Assembly (NCBI RefSeq): GCF_000378065.1
Contig: NZ_KB899171.1
Span: 1 to 42,736, forward strand
Reading direction: 5' to 3'
Length of the DNA: 42,736 nt
Source: Porphyromonas gulae DSM 15663
Lineage (GTDB): Bacteria > Bacteroidota > Bacteroidia > Bacteroidales > Porphyromonadaceae
Part shown: positions 7,136-15,450 of the stretch, piece after piece
Numbering within the stretch: position 1 is the stretch's first letter
How the letters are laid out: every line of letters starts with the position of its first letter
Made by a program: the position numbers and the translations under genes
The notes under the pieces: model-generated
Database searches by the model: none
The model's input: only the letters and a program-made list of their open reading frames with translations
Told to the model about the DNA's origin: nothing

Positions 7136-8794
7136 ATGAAAAGAAAATTCGGTTTTCTCTGTGCTGTGCTATTGGGAATCGTTGTAGCGACTCCTAAGGC
7201 AGACGCATGTACTAATCTTATCGTAGCCAAAGGAGCTTCGACGGACGGTTCGGTAATCATCAGCTATTCGGCAGATTCACATACACTCTATGGTGAGCTG
7301 TACCACTGGGCTGCTCGTGACTGGGCCAAAGGAACGATGCGCCAAATCGTCGAATGGGACACGAACAAACCTCTTGGATTCATTCCGGAAGTAGCGCATA
7401 CCTATAATGTGATCGGCAATGTGAACGAACATCAAGTAGCTATTGCGGAGACGACATGGGGCGGACGTCCCGAATTGGCTGAAAGCGATGGTATCATGGA
7501 CTACGGTAGCCTGATCTATGTGGCTCTCCAGCGTTCTAAAACAGCTCGTGAGGCCATAGACGTTATGACCAATTTGGTAAAAGAATATGGCTATCACAGC
7601 AGTGGCGAAAGTTTTAGCATTGCCGATAAGAACGAAGTCTGGATTCTGGAAATGATCGGCAAGGGCAAGGGGCGCAAAGGAGCCGTGTGGGTAGCTGTAC
7701 GCATTCCCGACAATGCCATCAGTGCACATGCCAATCAGGCTCGTATCCAACAAATCGATTTCAAGAGCAAAGATTATCTCTACTCTCCGGATGTAGTTTC
7801 ATTCGCTCGCGAAATGGGCTTCTTCAAAGGAGCTGACAAGGACTTCAGTTTCCAGGAAGCATACAACCCCTATACCGAAGGAGGTCTTCGCGGTTGTGAA
7901 GCACGCGTATGGGCATTCTTCAATAAGTTCAATTCGCGTATGGGCAAGTACGAAGCATTCATCAGGAATCAAAGCAAGGATAAGATGCCTCTCTACATTG
8001 TCCCCGATCGCAAACTCTCTGTAGCCGATGTGCGTGATATGATGCGCGATCACTATGAAGGCACTTCACTGTGTATGACGAACGATCCGGGTGCCGGCCC
8101 CTACAAAGTGCCTTACCGTTGGCGTCCGATGAGCTTCGAAGTAGATGGAAAAGAGTACGTCAATGAGCGTGCAATTGCCACCCAGCAGACTGGCTTTGTG
8201 TTTGTTGCTCAGCTGCGTAACTGGCTTCCCGACGCAATCGGTGGTGTCAATTGGTTTGGTGTGGACGATGCCGATATGGCTGTTATGACCCCTATCTATT
8301 GTTCTACTACGCGTGTGCCAGAGTGCTTCCGTCAGGGCAATGGCGATATGATGCACTTCTCTTGGACTTCGGCTTTCTGGATCCATAACTGGGTGGCCAA
8401 CATGGCATATCATCGCTATGATCAGATGATAGCAGACATTCGACCTGTACAACGAGAGCTTGAAGGCGGCTGCGATCGCATGCTTCCTATTATTGACAAG
8501 CAAGCCCAAGAACTATATGCTCAGGATCCGGCCAAAGCCGTGGCTTTCCTGACCAATTACAGTAACGAAGAAGCAGAGAAGGCGACAGCGCGCTGGAAGC
8601 GTCTTGGCGAATATCTGATGGTAAAATATATGGATGGCAACCGCAAGAAAGAGGAGAACGGCCGATTCAAGACGAATGGATACGGGTTCAGTGCCATGCC
8701 TGATTTCCCCGGCTACAGTCAGGAGTACTACCGACAGATAGCAACATCCGAGGCAGCAGAACGCCTAATCAAGAAAGAGAAAGAACAACATTAA
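7136..8794 (+). CDS. secreted C69-family dipeptidase
   Basis: This is an Ntn-hydrolase of peptidase family C69 (PepD-like), which cleaves dipeptides. A signal-like N-terminus (about 1-24, ending ATPKADA) is followed directly by Cys25 in CTNLIVAKGASTDGS. In this family that Cys becomes the N-terminal nucleophile after processing. Further family blocks are WEMI-like 'VWILEMIGKGKGRKGAVWVAVRIPD' and the C-terminal 'FSWTSAFWIHNWVAN'. At 552 aa it has normal length. It starts at the ATG at 7136; an ATG at 7124 only adds four residues. A periplasmic or surface dipeptidase suits an organism that lives on peptides. It is monocistronic between a good promoter and a terminator. Confidence 0.92.
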   Translation: MKRKFGFLCAVLLGIVVATPKADACTNLIVAKGASTDGSVIISYSADSHTLYGELYHWAARDWAKGTMRQIVEWDTNKPLGFIPEVAHTYNVIGNVNEHQVAIAETTWGGRPELAESDGIMDYGSLIYVALQRSKTAREAIDVMTNLVKEYGYHSSGESFSIADKNEVWILEMIGKGKGRKGAVWVAVRIPDNAISAHANQARIQQIDFKSKDYLYSPDVVSFAREMGFFKGADKDFSFQEAYNPYTEGGLRGCEARVWAFFNKFNSRMGKYEAFIRNQSKDKMPLYIVPDRKLSVADVRDMMRDHYEGTSLCMTNDPGAGPYKVPYRWRPMSFEVDGKEYVNERAIATQQTGFVFVAQLRNWLPDAIGGVNWFGVDDADMAVMTPIYCSTTRVPECFRQGNGDMMHFSWTSAFWIHNWVANMAYHRYDQMIADIRPVQRELEGGCDRMLPIIDKQAQELYAQDPAKAVAFLTNYSNEEAEKATARWKRLGEYLMVKYMDGNRKKEENGRFKTNGYGFSAMPDFPGYSQEYYRQIATSEAAERLIKKEKEQH

Positions 8795-8808
8795 GTTGGT
8801 TTATTCCC

Positions 8809-8816
8809 TATCTTTG
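8809..8816 (+). promoter_or_regulatory. -7 box upstream of the hairpin and tRNA-Arg
   Basis: TATCTTTG lies just after the dipeptidase stop codon. It would start transcription near 8823, before the terminator-like hairpin at 8838 and 45 nt before the tRNA. It may be the tRNA promoter. Confidence 0.45.
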
Positions 8817-8837
8817 TCCCCGAAAAAGAAAACGGAT

Positions 8838-8867
8838 GAGACCGATTAAGGTCGGTCTCGTCTTTTT
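8838..8867 (+). terminator. terminator-like hairpin abutting tRNA-Arg
   Basis: GAGACCGA (8838-8845) and TCGGTCTC (8852-8859) form a perfect 8-bp stem, followed by GTC and five T residues that end one base before the tRNA. It should stop transcripts of the dipeptidase gene. Confidence 0.8.
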
Positions 8868-8940
8868 GGCTCTGTAGTTCAACGGATAGAATAGTGGTTT
8901 CCTAAACCATAGATTCGGGTTCGATTCCCGACGGAGCTAC
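8868..8940 (+). tRNA. tRNA-Arg (anticodon CCU)
   Basis: The sequence folds as a cloverleaf: acceptor GGCTCTG against CGGAGCT (first pair G-U), D stem GTTC/GAAT, anticodon stem GTGGT/ACCAT around the loop TTCCTAA, and T stem TCGGG/CCCGA around TTCGATT. The anticodon CCT reads AGG arginine codons. The CCA end is not encoded. Confidence 0.95.
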
Positions 8941-9075
8941 ACCTCTTTTTTTGATGTCCAAATCTTTCTACGAATTCGGACATCCTTTTATAATATATTT
9001 ACAAAACAGACATTTCCGTTTACTTATTCACTGCAGAACCATGCTCTGAAAAAGAATTATATATAGCTGTTTTCT

Positions 9076-9083
9076 TATCTTTG
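9076..9083 (+). promoter_or_regulatory. -7 box upstream of the capD-like gene
   Basis: TATCTTTG, 29 nt before the ATG at 9113, is an exact TAnnTTTG match. No convincing TTG is seen at -33; the upstream region is AT-rich. Confidence 0.55.
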
Positions 9084-9112
9084 TTCCAAGAATTATATGA
9101 TAATAACTAACG

Positions 9113-11047
9113 ATGAAATTTTTTCGATCATTGATTGTAAATCTTCTTCGATCTTTCAAAGATTCGTACGCTAGCAGAAAGGTTGTTTTTATATTTGATC
9201 TTCTCATCTCATGTATAGCATCTGCTATTAGCTTTTTTTGTGTCTATTTCTTTCTTAACAAGGGCATAGAACAAAGGGCTATTCTTTTTTCACTCTATTT
9301 GGCTACCTCATTTTTTGCCAGTATTCTTTTCTCGCTTTTGTTTGGTCTCTACCGTGGGATTATCCGCCACAGTACATTTCGAGAGATTAGCAAAGTCTTT
9401 TATTTCAGTATCTGTAAAGGAACTATCCTATTTTTAGTCGGTTGTGCTTTCTTTTCCATTCCTTTAGTCTTTTTCGTCACACTGATAGACATCTTGTTTA
9501 CGTTGTTTTTGCTATTAGCCTTTAGGACAACCGTGGTCTATGTGTATCATATACTCAACAGGACCAAAGCAGTCCATGGAAAAGCTTTGGTAGTCGGCAT
9601 GGACAGTAGTAGTGTAGCTTTGGCATATCAAATCACCAATGCTTCGGTGCGACAATGGGATATACAAGGTTTTATCGTACGTGATCCGAATCTCAGGAAA
9701 ATGAGGCTTAATGGCCTTCCGATTTTTGATTTTAATACAGTTGATCGGTTTGCAAAAATCATTTCCACTCAGGGTGTAAAGACATTGCTTTTTACAAATG
9801 AGGATGTTTTTGACCAGTACAGGGATATTGTTACCGAGTGTATCGCAAGACGTATAAAACTTTTTATTTGTCAGAAGCCGATAGAACAAGCAGACCCCAA
9901 AGGACGCCGCATGATGCGCGAAATCCAGGTGGAAGATCTTTTGGGGCGCACCCCGATATTCCTCAATATGGAGTCAATCGGACATGAACTAAAAGAAAAA
10001 AGTATCATGGTCACGGGTGCAGCGGGTTCGATCGGCAGCGAGATTGTGCGACAGCTTGCAAAACTCCATGTTAAGCATATCATCCTTTTTGATATGGGGG
10101 AGTCGCCATTACATGAAATACGTCTTGAATTAGAGAGAGACTATCCGAATCAGAAAATAGCTCCGGTTATCGGTGATGTTCGTTGCGTTTCCAGATTGGA
10201 TTATGTATTGCAGCAATTTCAGCCCGAAATCATTTTTCATGCTGCAGCATACAAACATGTTCCCTTGATGGAGGAAAATCCATGTGAGGCCGTCTTGGAC
10301 AATTTGATTGGTACCACATTGATAGCTCGCAAAGCTATTGAGTACGGAGTACAGCGCATGGTGATGGTATCGACAGATAAGGCCGTGAATCCGACCAATG
10401 TAATGGGAGCAACGAAACGAGCAGCCGAAATGGTCGTCCAATCTTTAGACCAAGCGATAAAGGATGGCTGCATCCAGGGGCATACACGGTTTGTCACCAC
10501 TCGCTTTGGGAATGTACTCGGATCCAATGGGTCAGTGATCCCATTTTTCAGGAAACAAATAGCAGCAGGAGGGCCGGTAACGGTCACGCATCCGGATATC
10601 ATCCGCTACTTCATGACTATTCCTGAGGCTTGTCAGTTAGTCTTGGAAGCCGGTTCCATGAGCGAAGGTGGAGAGATATTCGTGTTCGATATGGGCGAGC
10701 CGGTCAAAATTTATGATTTGGCCAAGCGTATGATTACGTTGGCCGGATATGAACCTGATAGGGATATTGAAATCGTCTTTTCCGGCTTACGGCCGGGAGA
10801 GAAGCTGTACGAAGAGTTGCTGAATAACAAGGAAAATACCAAACCTACCATCCACCCCAAGATTCAGATCGCGGAAACTCGTAAGGTAGACATAGAACTG
10901 ATAGAAAGACTCCTCCCTCTTTTGGAGCAAAAGGCCAAAGACGTTGATATGACAGGAACAGTACGATTACTCAAAGAGATGGTGCCCGAATTTGTTAGCA
11001 AAAACTCTATTTACGAGGAGTTGGACAATGAGCGGACAGCTGTTTGA
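9113..11047 (+). CDS. CapD/WbpM-type UDP-sugar 4,6-dehydratase, membrane-bound
   Basis: This 644-aa inner-membrane enzyme is of the long-chain SDR type that makes 4-keto-6-deoxy UDP-sugars for surface polysaccharides. It has about four N-terminal membrane spans (residues 20-150), a first Rossmann-like domain (about 155-260), and the catalytic SDR domain from about 300. The latter has the NAD-binding motif TGAAGSIGSE, the DVR segment, AAAYKHVPLMEENP and STDKAVNPTNVMGATKR. Met replaces the usual Tyr of the YxxxK motif, as in WbpM/PglF-class dehydratases. Relatives serve O-antigen, capsule or glycoprotein glycan synthesis; which one applies here cannot be told, because no other glycan genes are adjacent. 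The next gene follows after 72 nt and may be co-transcribed. Confidence 0.88.
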   Translation: MKFFRSLIVNLLRSFKDSYASRKVVFIFDLLISCIASAISFFCVYFFLNKGIEQRAILFSLYLATSFFASILFSLLFGLYRGIIRHSTFREISKVFYFSICKGTILFLVGCAFFSIPLVFFVTLIDILFTLFLLLAFRTTVVYVYHILNRTKAVHGKALVVGMDSSSVALAYQITNASVRQWDIQGFIVRDPNLRKMRLNGLPIFDFNTVDRFAKIISTQGVKTLLFTNEDVFDQYRDIVTECIARRIKLFICQKPIEQADPKGRRMMREIQVEDLLGRTPIFLNMESIGHELKEKSIMVTGAAGSIGSEIVRQLAKLHVKHIILFDMGESPLHEIRLELERDYPNQKIAPVIGDVRCVSRLDYVLQQFQPEIIFHAAAYKHVPLMEENPCEAVLDNLIGTTLIARKAIEYGVQRMVMVSTDKAVNPTNVMGATKRAAEMVVQSLDQAIKDGCIQGHTRFVTTRFGNVLGSNGSVIPFFRKQIAAGGPVTVTHPDIIRYFMTIPEACQLVLEAGSMSEGGEIFVFDMGEPVKIYDLAKRMITLAGYEPDRDIEIVFSGLRPGEKLYEELLNNKENTKPTIHPKIQIAETRKVDIELIERLLPLLEQKAKDVDMTGTVRLLKEMVPEFVSKNSIYEELDNERTAV

Positions 11048-11119
11048 GCCTAGCCGTTCTATCGCCATTGTTTAATGGAGGTCATTTTCTAAACAAAAAG
11101 CCATTCACCCAACGCACTC

Positions 11120-12601
11120 ATGCCCTCGTCTCGTATAATAAAACAATATCTTTTGCTAATTCTTTTGGCCATTCTTGGGCAGAGCCTTTCTGCACAAGAC
11201 AAGGGTGCGATAGGTATTATCAAGAAGGCTGAAAGGCAGACAAAAAGTCGTATCGGCGTGGAGATACGTCGCTGCCGGGACGATAGCCTTTTCGTATCCA
11301 ATCGCGGAAACGAACAGTTTTGTCCGGCTTCTCTGGTCAAGCTCGTAACCTCTGCATCCATTTTGCGCCTGAAGGGACCCGAAATGCCATTTTATACCAA
11401 AGTAGGAATTGATGGCAAAATTCGAAAAGGGATTCTGGATGGTAACCTCATCATTAAAGGAGGAGGCGATCCTTCTCTTGCATCCAATTATTTACCGACT
11501 GACTCCGGTCGATTTGCCTATGCTCTGGTCGATGCCATGAAGCAATGGGGTATAAAAGAAATAACAGGGGATATTATCATCGATGCATCGGCTTTTGACC
11601 GTGAGGGAGTCAATGAGAGTTGGCTTGATGAGGACAAGGGCAACTATTTCGGAGCCGGCGTCTATGGATTTAACATCAATGATAACAGAATAGATGTCAT
11701 CCTTGCTACAGGCCAAGCAGGTTCGGAAGCTCGTATTTTGAGAATAGAGCCTCCTCATCCGGAAGTCCGGTGGGAAAACAGAATCAAGGTGATCCGCCGA
11801 GGGAAGGATACGGCCGGATGCTATGGCGAAGGGCTGAATCTCAAGCGAACACTTACGGGGGTACTTCCGACAAATATTGCTTCTTATCGTCTCAAGACGG
11901 ATTTACCCGACCCTGCTCTATACGGAGCAGCATGGGCCAAAGGCTTATTATCGGCTGCGGGTACTTTGTGCCAAGGAGAGAGCCGCGCTTCGTACCAAGC
12001 TGTACCGATCACTCAAGAATTATTGATCTACGAATCTCTTCCATTGGATTCATTGGTACGAGTAATGAATTTTCGTAGTCTGAACCATTTTGCAGAAGCT
12101 TTTGTGAAACAATTAGCTCCCCTTGCATCGAAAAACCATCGGGGCAATACTACAGAGCGAGGTTTGTCCGTTGTCCAAAACTATTGGGCTTCCCAAACAG
12201 GATTGCAGCATACGGACATTTCTCTCTCGGATGGATCCGGTCTCTCCCGTAGAAACCACTTTAGCCCGAATGCGCTCAGCCAAATACTGATCGATATGAT
12301 CAGTCGTGGCGATCTTGTTACCGCTTCGTTCATGAACAGCCTACCTCTTGCCGGAAGAGAGGGTACAGTGAAGAGCTTCATGAAGGACGAAGCAATAGAG
12401 GCATACCTCAAGAGTGGTAGTATGCGGGGTATTTTAGGTTATGCCGGCTATGTGAGATTCCAAGGGGAATGGTACAGTGTTGTTTTGATTGGCAATGATT
12501 TTTCTTCTTCCACACCTGTTCGTCGTGCATTTTCGGATTTCCTTCTCTCTTTCTTCTCTTCCGCTGCCTCTACTAAGGAAGCCCGACCAAGGGAGAAATA
12601 A
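11120..12601 (+). CDS. dacB: D-alanyl-D-alanine carboxypeptidase / PBP4-type (peptidase S13)
   Basis: The 493-aa protein has a signal peptide (about 1-25, ending LSAQ) and the three active-site motifs of S13 enzymes. These are Ser-Leu-Val-Lys (SxxK) in CPASLVKLVTSAS, Ser-Leu-Asn (SxN) in SLNHFAEAFVKQL, and KSG in LKSGSMRGILGYAG (replacing KTG). It also has the IKGGGDPSL block typical of the family. Such enzymes trim or cleave D-Ala cross-links of peptidoglycan in the periplasm. Its position just downstream of the membrane dehydratase suggests an envelope-related transcription unit. Confidence 0.9.
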   Translation: MPSSRIIKQYLLLILLAILGQSLSAQDKGAIGIIKKAERQTKSRIGVEIRRCRDDSLFVSNRGNEQFCPASLVKLVTSASILRLKGPEMPFYTKVGIDGKIRKGILDGNLIIKGGGDPSLASNYLPTDSGRFAYALVDAMKQWGIKEITGDIIIDASAFDREGVNESWLDEDKGNYFGAGVYGFNINDNRIDVILATGQAGSEARILRIEPPHPEVRWENRIKVIRRGKDTAGCYGEGLNLKRTLTGVLPTNIASYRLKTDLPDPALYGAAWAKGLLSAAGTLCQGESRASYQAVPITQELLIYESLPLDSLVRVMNFRSLNHFAEAFVKQLAPLASKNHRGNTTERGLSVVQNYWASQTGLQHTDISLSDGSGLSRRNHFSPNALSQILIDMISRGDLVTASFMNSLPLAGREGTVKSFMKDEAIEAYLKSGSMRGILGYAGYVRFQGEWYSVVLIGNDFSSSTPVRRAFSDFLLSFFSSAASTKEARPREK

Positions 12602-12848
12602 ACAACACCTTATTTCTTCTTAATTCCTATTGCCTGATCTCATGCCAATTTTATGTGGGAATGATTGCCGGTAACAAGCATATATAGCTCTCTATAGGTA
12701 TTCCATTCGCTTTTTTCTTGTATCTCGATACTACTTCCCTCGAATACTTATTGCCCAAAATTTCTTTGCAATCCCTTTAATACATTAGAAAACCAACGAG
12801 TTAACTCCATAGGATAGAAACGCGAGAAAAAATTCATATACCTATATG
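12602..12848. other. intergenic stretch without recognisable gene
   Basis: Between the PBP4 stop codon and the ferredoxin promoter I see no credible frame, hairpin terminator or RNA gene. It is AT-rich spacer. Confidence 0.6.
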
Positions 12849-12878
12849 TTGGTACATCCAGTTTTCTTTCTACCTTTG
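12849..12878 (+). promoter_or_regulatory. consensus promoter of the ferredoxin gene
   Basis: TTG (12849-12851), a 19-nt spacer and TACCTTTG (12871-12878) match the Bacteroidota consensus fully. Expected start is near 12885, about 50 nt before the ATG. This is the clearest promoter in the window. Confidence 0.85.
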
Positions 12879-12936
12879 TTTCAGAAAAGCGATACGATAA
12901 ACAAGATTTGTCTTACCATAAAACTATTACAAAACT

Positions 12937-13107
12937 ATGGCTTACGTTATTAATGACAGTTGTGTAGCATGCGGATCATGCATCGATGAATGTCCGGTAT
13001 CAGCTATCTCTGAAGGTAGCATCTATAAAATCGATGCAGACACATGTATTGATTGTGGCACTTGTGCTGCAGCATGCCCTTCTGAAGCTATCCATCCTGC
13101 CGAATAA
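12937..13107 (+). CDS. 2[4Fe-4S] ferredoxin, 56 aa
   Basis: The small frame starts MAYVINDSCVACGSC and ends ACPSEAIHPAE. It holds two complete CxxCxxCxxxCP motifs (CVACGSCIDECP, CIDCGTCAAACP), each binding one [4Fe-4S] cluster. This is a clostridial-type low-potential electron carrier for pyruvate:ferredoxin oxidoreductase and related anaerobic enzymes. It is monocistronic, with a consensus promoter at 12849 and a terminator at 13140, which suggests strong constitutive expression. Its size makes it easy to miss in ORF lists. Confidence 0.96.
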   Translation: MAYVINDSCVACGSCIDECPVSAISEGSIYKIDADTCIDCGTCAAACPSEAIHPAE

Positions 13108-13139
13108 TTTCAGGTTAGGTTAGAAACAGAGACAGATAC

Positions 13140-13172
13140 GGCCGCTCTTTCATATGAAGGGGTGGCCTTTTT
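13140..13172 (+). terminator. terminator of the ferredoxin gene
   Basis: GGCC (13140-13143) and GGCC (13164-13167) close a 14-bp hairpin whose inner arms pair throughout with a few G-U pairs around CATATG, followed by TTTTT. Confidence 0.85.
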
Positions 13173-13340
13173 GTATGTATAGATATGCTGAAAACGATCA
13201 AGTCGGCAGATTCATGGAAGACAGGGGTAAATCCTTAATCGGTCATAGCCCAAAACGGTGTCGAGCCAAGATGGAATTAACCGCCTCAGTGGCTACCAAC
13301 ATTTTTCAGGACACGTCAATGCTCTTTTAACGCATGTCAA

Positions 13341-13428
13341 AACTACTAGTGGTTTCCCGCAAAACTACTAGTAGTTTTGGAAGAATCTACTAGTAGTTTC
13401 AGCGAAATTTACTAGTAGTTTTTGAAAG
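13341..13428. repeat. 22-bp-period tandem repeat array B (4 units, core ACTACTAGTAGT)
   Basis: Units start at 13341, 13363, 13385 and 13407, exactly 22 bp apart. Each carries the 10-bp palindrome CTACTAGTAG or a close variant, separated by about 12 bp of less conserved sequence. A head GCATGTCAAAACTA precedes the core and a tail TTTTGAAAGAAGCT closes the array. Both are shared with array C at 25280. The array lies between the converging 3' ends of ferredoxin and dnaX. Confidence 0.9.
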
Positions 13429-13521
13429 AAGCTATGGAAGCTCCGAGAGGAAGGTATAATCGCCCGTCCTATTTCATCCTCTTTGAGAGAACTTACGTCT
13501 CTTTATAAAATGGACGAAAGG

Positions 13522-15330
13522 CTATACCAGACTAAGACCGAGACGAGTCCGAAGCTCATCAAAAAGAGGATTCTCCTGATTAAGGCGTTCGATCTTTTCG
13601 TCCAAAGAGACAGGCACACGGTTCAGAGACGTAGCTTCGGATACGCGGACACTCATTTGTATGGTCGTATTATGCAACTTATCCGCAAGGAAACTCAGCA
13701 AACGAGACGAAACGTTATTGATCTCCTCTTCTTGATTGCTATTGAGTACTTCCACGTCGAAAGCGGAGGTTCCGAGTCGGAGCTTAGGAAGGCAATTAGC
13801 CATCGTCTTTTTCAGATGGATCTCTTCCGAGAGCTTTGTTTCGGCAAATTCGATCCAAGCGAGTTGCAGCTGCTCTTCATCGAATGATTCGGTCATTTCT
13901 GTCCGAATCTCCTGCTTGTCATTTTGGAGTTGTTCCTGCTTACTGCGGATTCCTCTCAATGTAAACCGACCTTCGGATCCTACAATAGGTGTTGCCATCG
14001 GGCGCGTTGGAGGTACCACTTTAGTCTGCACAGGCTTGTCTTCGGTGATGGTCGGAGCGGAAGTTTCAGGTTGCAGTTGCTGCGCATCGACACTTGGTGT
14101 GGGCGGATCAGAAGGTTGAGAAGGAGCAGGGGATGGCTGCACTTTGGCCGGAGCCGGCTGAGGAGGTACTGATCCGCTCGCCACAGGATTCGCCTGCTGC
14201 GTCGCATGGGTTGCGGGCTGAGCAGTCAGCCCCTTGCTGAATAAAGCTGCGATATTCATCAGCGACAACTCCAACAGCAGGCGTTTGCCATTGCTCTGGC
14301 GATACTGCTGGTCACAGGCATTCAGTATCTTGAGCGATTGGTACAAGAAAGAAGTGGGGCAACGTGCTGCCATATCCACATATCGCTGTATGACTACTTC
14401 GGACTGCTCCAACAGCGGCAGAGTAGAAGCATCCTGAGCCATCATCAAATCGCGGAAGAAAGAAGCCAATCCGCTCACGATTACCTGTCCGTCGAATCCC
14501 TTGGCCAGCAATTCGTCCAGCACGATCAAGACGGATCTGTAATCCCCCTGCAGAAAGAAATCCGTCAGACGGAAATAATAATCGTAGTCGAGGATATTCA
14601 GATTCTCTATCGTATTGGCATAGGTAATATTGCCTTCCGAGAAACGGGCAATGCGGTCGAAGAGCGAAAGAGCATCGCGCATTCCTCCATCGGCTTTTGT
14701 CGCTATTATAGCCAAAGCTTCGGCTTCGGCTTTTATCCCCTCGCTGTCCGCCACGTACCGCAGGTGTTGTTCTATTCGGGCCGGTGGTATTCGTTTGAAG
14801 TCGAATATCTGACAGCGCGAGAGAATAGTAGGCAGGATCTTGTGCTTCTCTGTGGTCGCCAATATAAAGATCACATAAGAAGGCGGTTCTTCGAGAGTCT
14901 TCAGGAAAGCATTGAAGGCTTGCTGCGAGAGCATGTGTACCTCGTCGATGATGTAGATCTTGTATTTTCCGATCTGTGGCGGCACATTGGCCTGCTCTAT
15001 CAAGAGACGAATATCATCTACCGAATTGTTCGAAGCGGCATCCAGTTCATATATATTCATGGATCGCTGCTCATCGAAAGCCTTGCAGGATTCGCATCGT
15101 CCGCAAGCCTCCCCATCCGGCAACCGCTCCAGACAGTTGATGGCACGGGCAAAGATGCGTGCACAAGAGGTTTTTCCCACCCCACGCGGGCCACAAAAGA
15201 GATAGGCATGAGCAGTCTTTTGCTGTACGATGGAGCTTTTGAGCGTAGCGGACAATGCCTCCTGACCGACCATCGAGGCAAAAGAATCGGGGCGATATTT
15301 GAGTGCAGATACGATATATTTCGTTTCCAT
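13522..15330 (-). CDS. dnaX: DNA polymerase III subunit gamma/tau
   Basis: The 602-aa clamp-loader ATPase loads the beta clamp and ties the polymerase to the replisome. The AAA+ domain shows Walker A GPRGVGKT (about 47-54), the zinc-binding cysteines C66, C76, C79 and C82, the Walker B box IIDEVH (about 127-132) and the SRC sensor (LSRCQIFDF). A Pro/Gln/Ala-rich linker (about 375-440) leads to the tau-type C-terminal region. No obvious A-rich slippery site for making gamma was noticed. A CAAAGGTA (minus-strand TACCTTTG) box lies 26 nt upstream of the start codon. Confidence 0.95.
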   Translation of the reverse strand: METKYIVSALKYRPDSFASMVGQEALSATLKSSIVQQKTAHAYLFCGPRGVGKTSCARIFARAINCLERLPDGEACGRCESCKAFDEQRSMNIYELDAASNNSVDDIRLLIEQANVPPQIGKYKIYIIDEVHMLSQQAFNAFLKTLEEPPSYVIFILATTEKHKILPTILSRCQIFDFKRIPPARIEQHLRYVADSEGIKAEAEALAIIATKADGGMRDALSLFDRIARFSEGNITYANTIENLNILDYDYYFRLTDFFLQGDYRSVLIVLDELLAKGFDGQVIVSGLASFFRDLMMAQDASTLPLLEQSEVVIQRYVDMAARCPTSFLYQSLKILNACDQQYRQSNGKRLLLELSLMNIAALFSKGLTAQPATHATQQANPVASGSVPPQPAPAKVQPSPAPSQPSDPPTPSVDAQQLQPETSAPTITEDKPVQTKVVPPTRPMATPIVGSEGRFTLRGIRSKQEQLQNDKQEIRTEMTESFDEEQLQLAWIEFAETKLSEEIHLKKTMANCLPKLRLGTSAFDVEVLNSNQEEEINNVSSRLLSFLADKLHNTTIQMSVRVSEATSLNRVPVSLDEKIERLNQENPLFDELRTRLGLSLV

Positions 15331-15355
15331 GAGCCGAGCCTGTTTGCTTAGGAAA

Positions 15356-15363
15356 CAAAGGTA
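15356..15363 (-). promoter_or_regulatory. -7 box upstream of dnaX
   Basis: The minus strand reads TACCTTTG, an exact TAnnTTTG match. It predicts a start only about 18 nt before the dnaX ATG at 15330. Confidence 0.55.
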
Positions 15364-15381
15364 AACTAAAAAGAAGCAGTA

Positions 15382-15420
15382 GAGGCTATGCCGGAGAGAG
15401 AACTCTCACGACATAGCCTC
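15382..15420 (-). terminator. hairpin downstream of the fumarase gene
   Basis: GAGGCTATG (15382-15390) pairs exactly with CATAGCCTC (15412-15420), with an inner GAGAG/CTCTC stem. On the minus strand it follows the fumarase stop by about 30 nt and is followed by a broken T-rich run. Confidence 0.6.
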
Positions 15421-15450
15421 CGATGTTTTCAGTGAAAAAACCGTACAATA

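Noticed and set aside
13483-13887. 134-codon plus-strand frame overlapping the 3' end of dnaX
   Set aside because: It is antisense to a well-supported gene and has no recognisable family.
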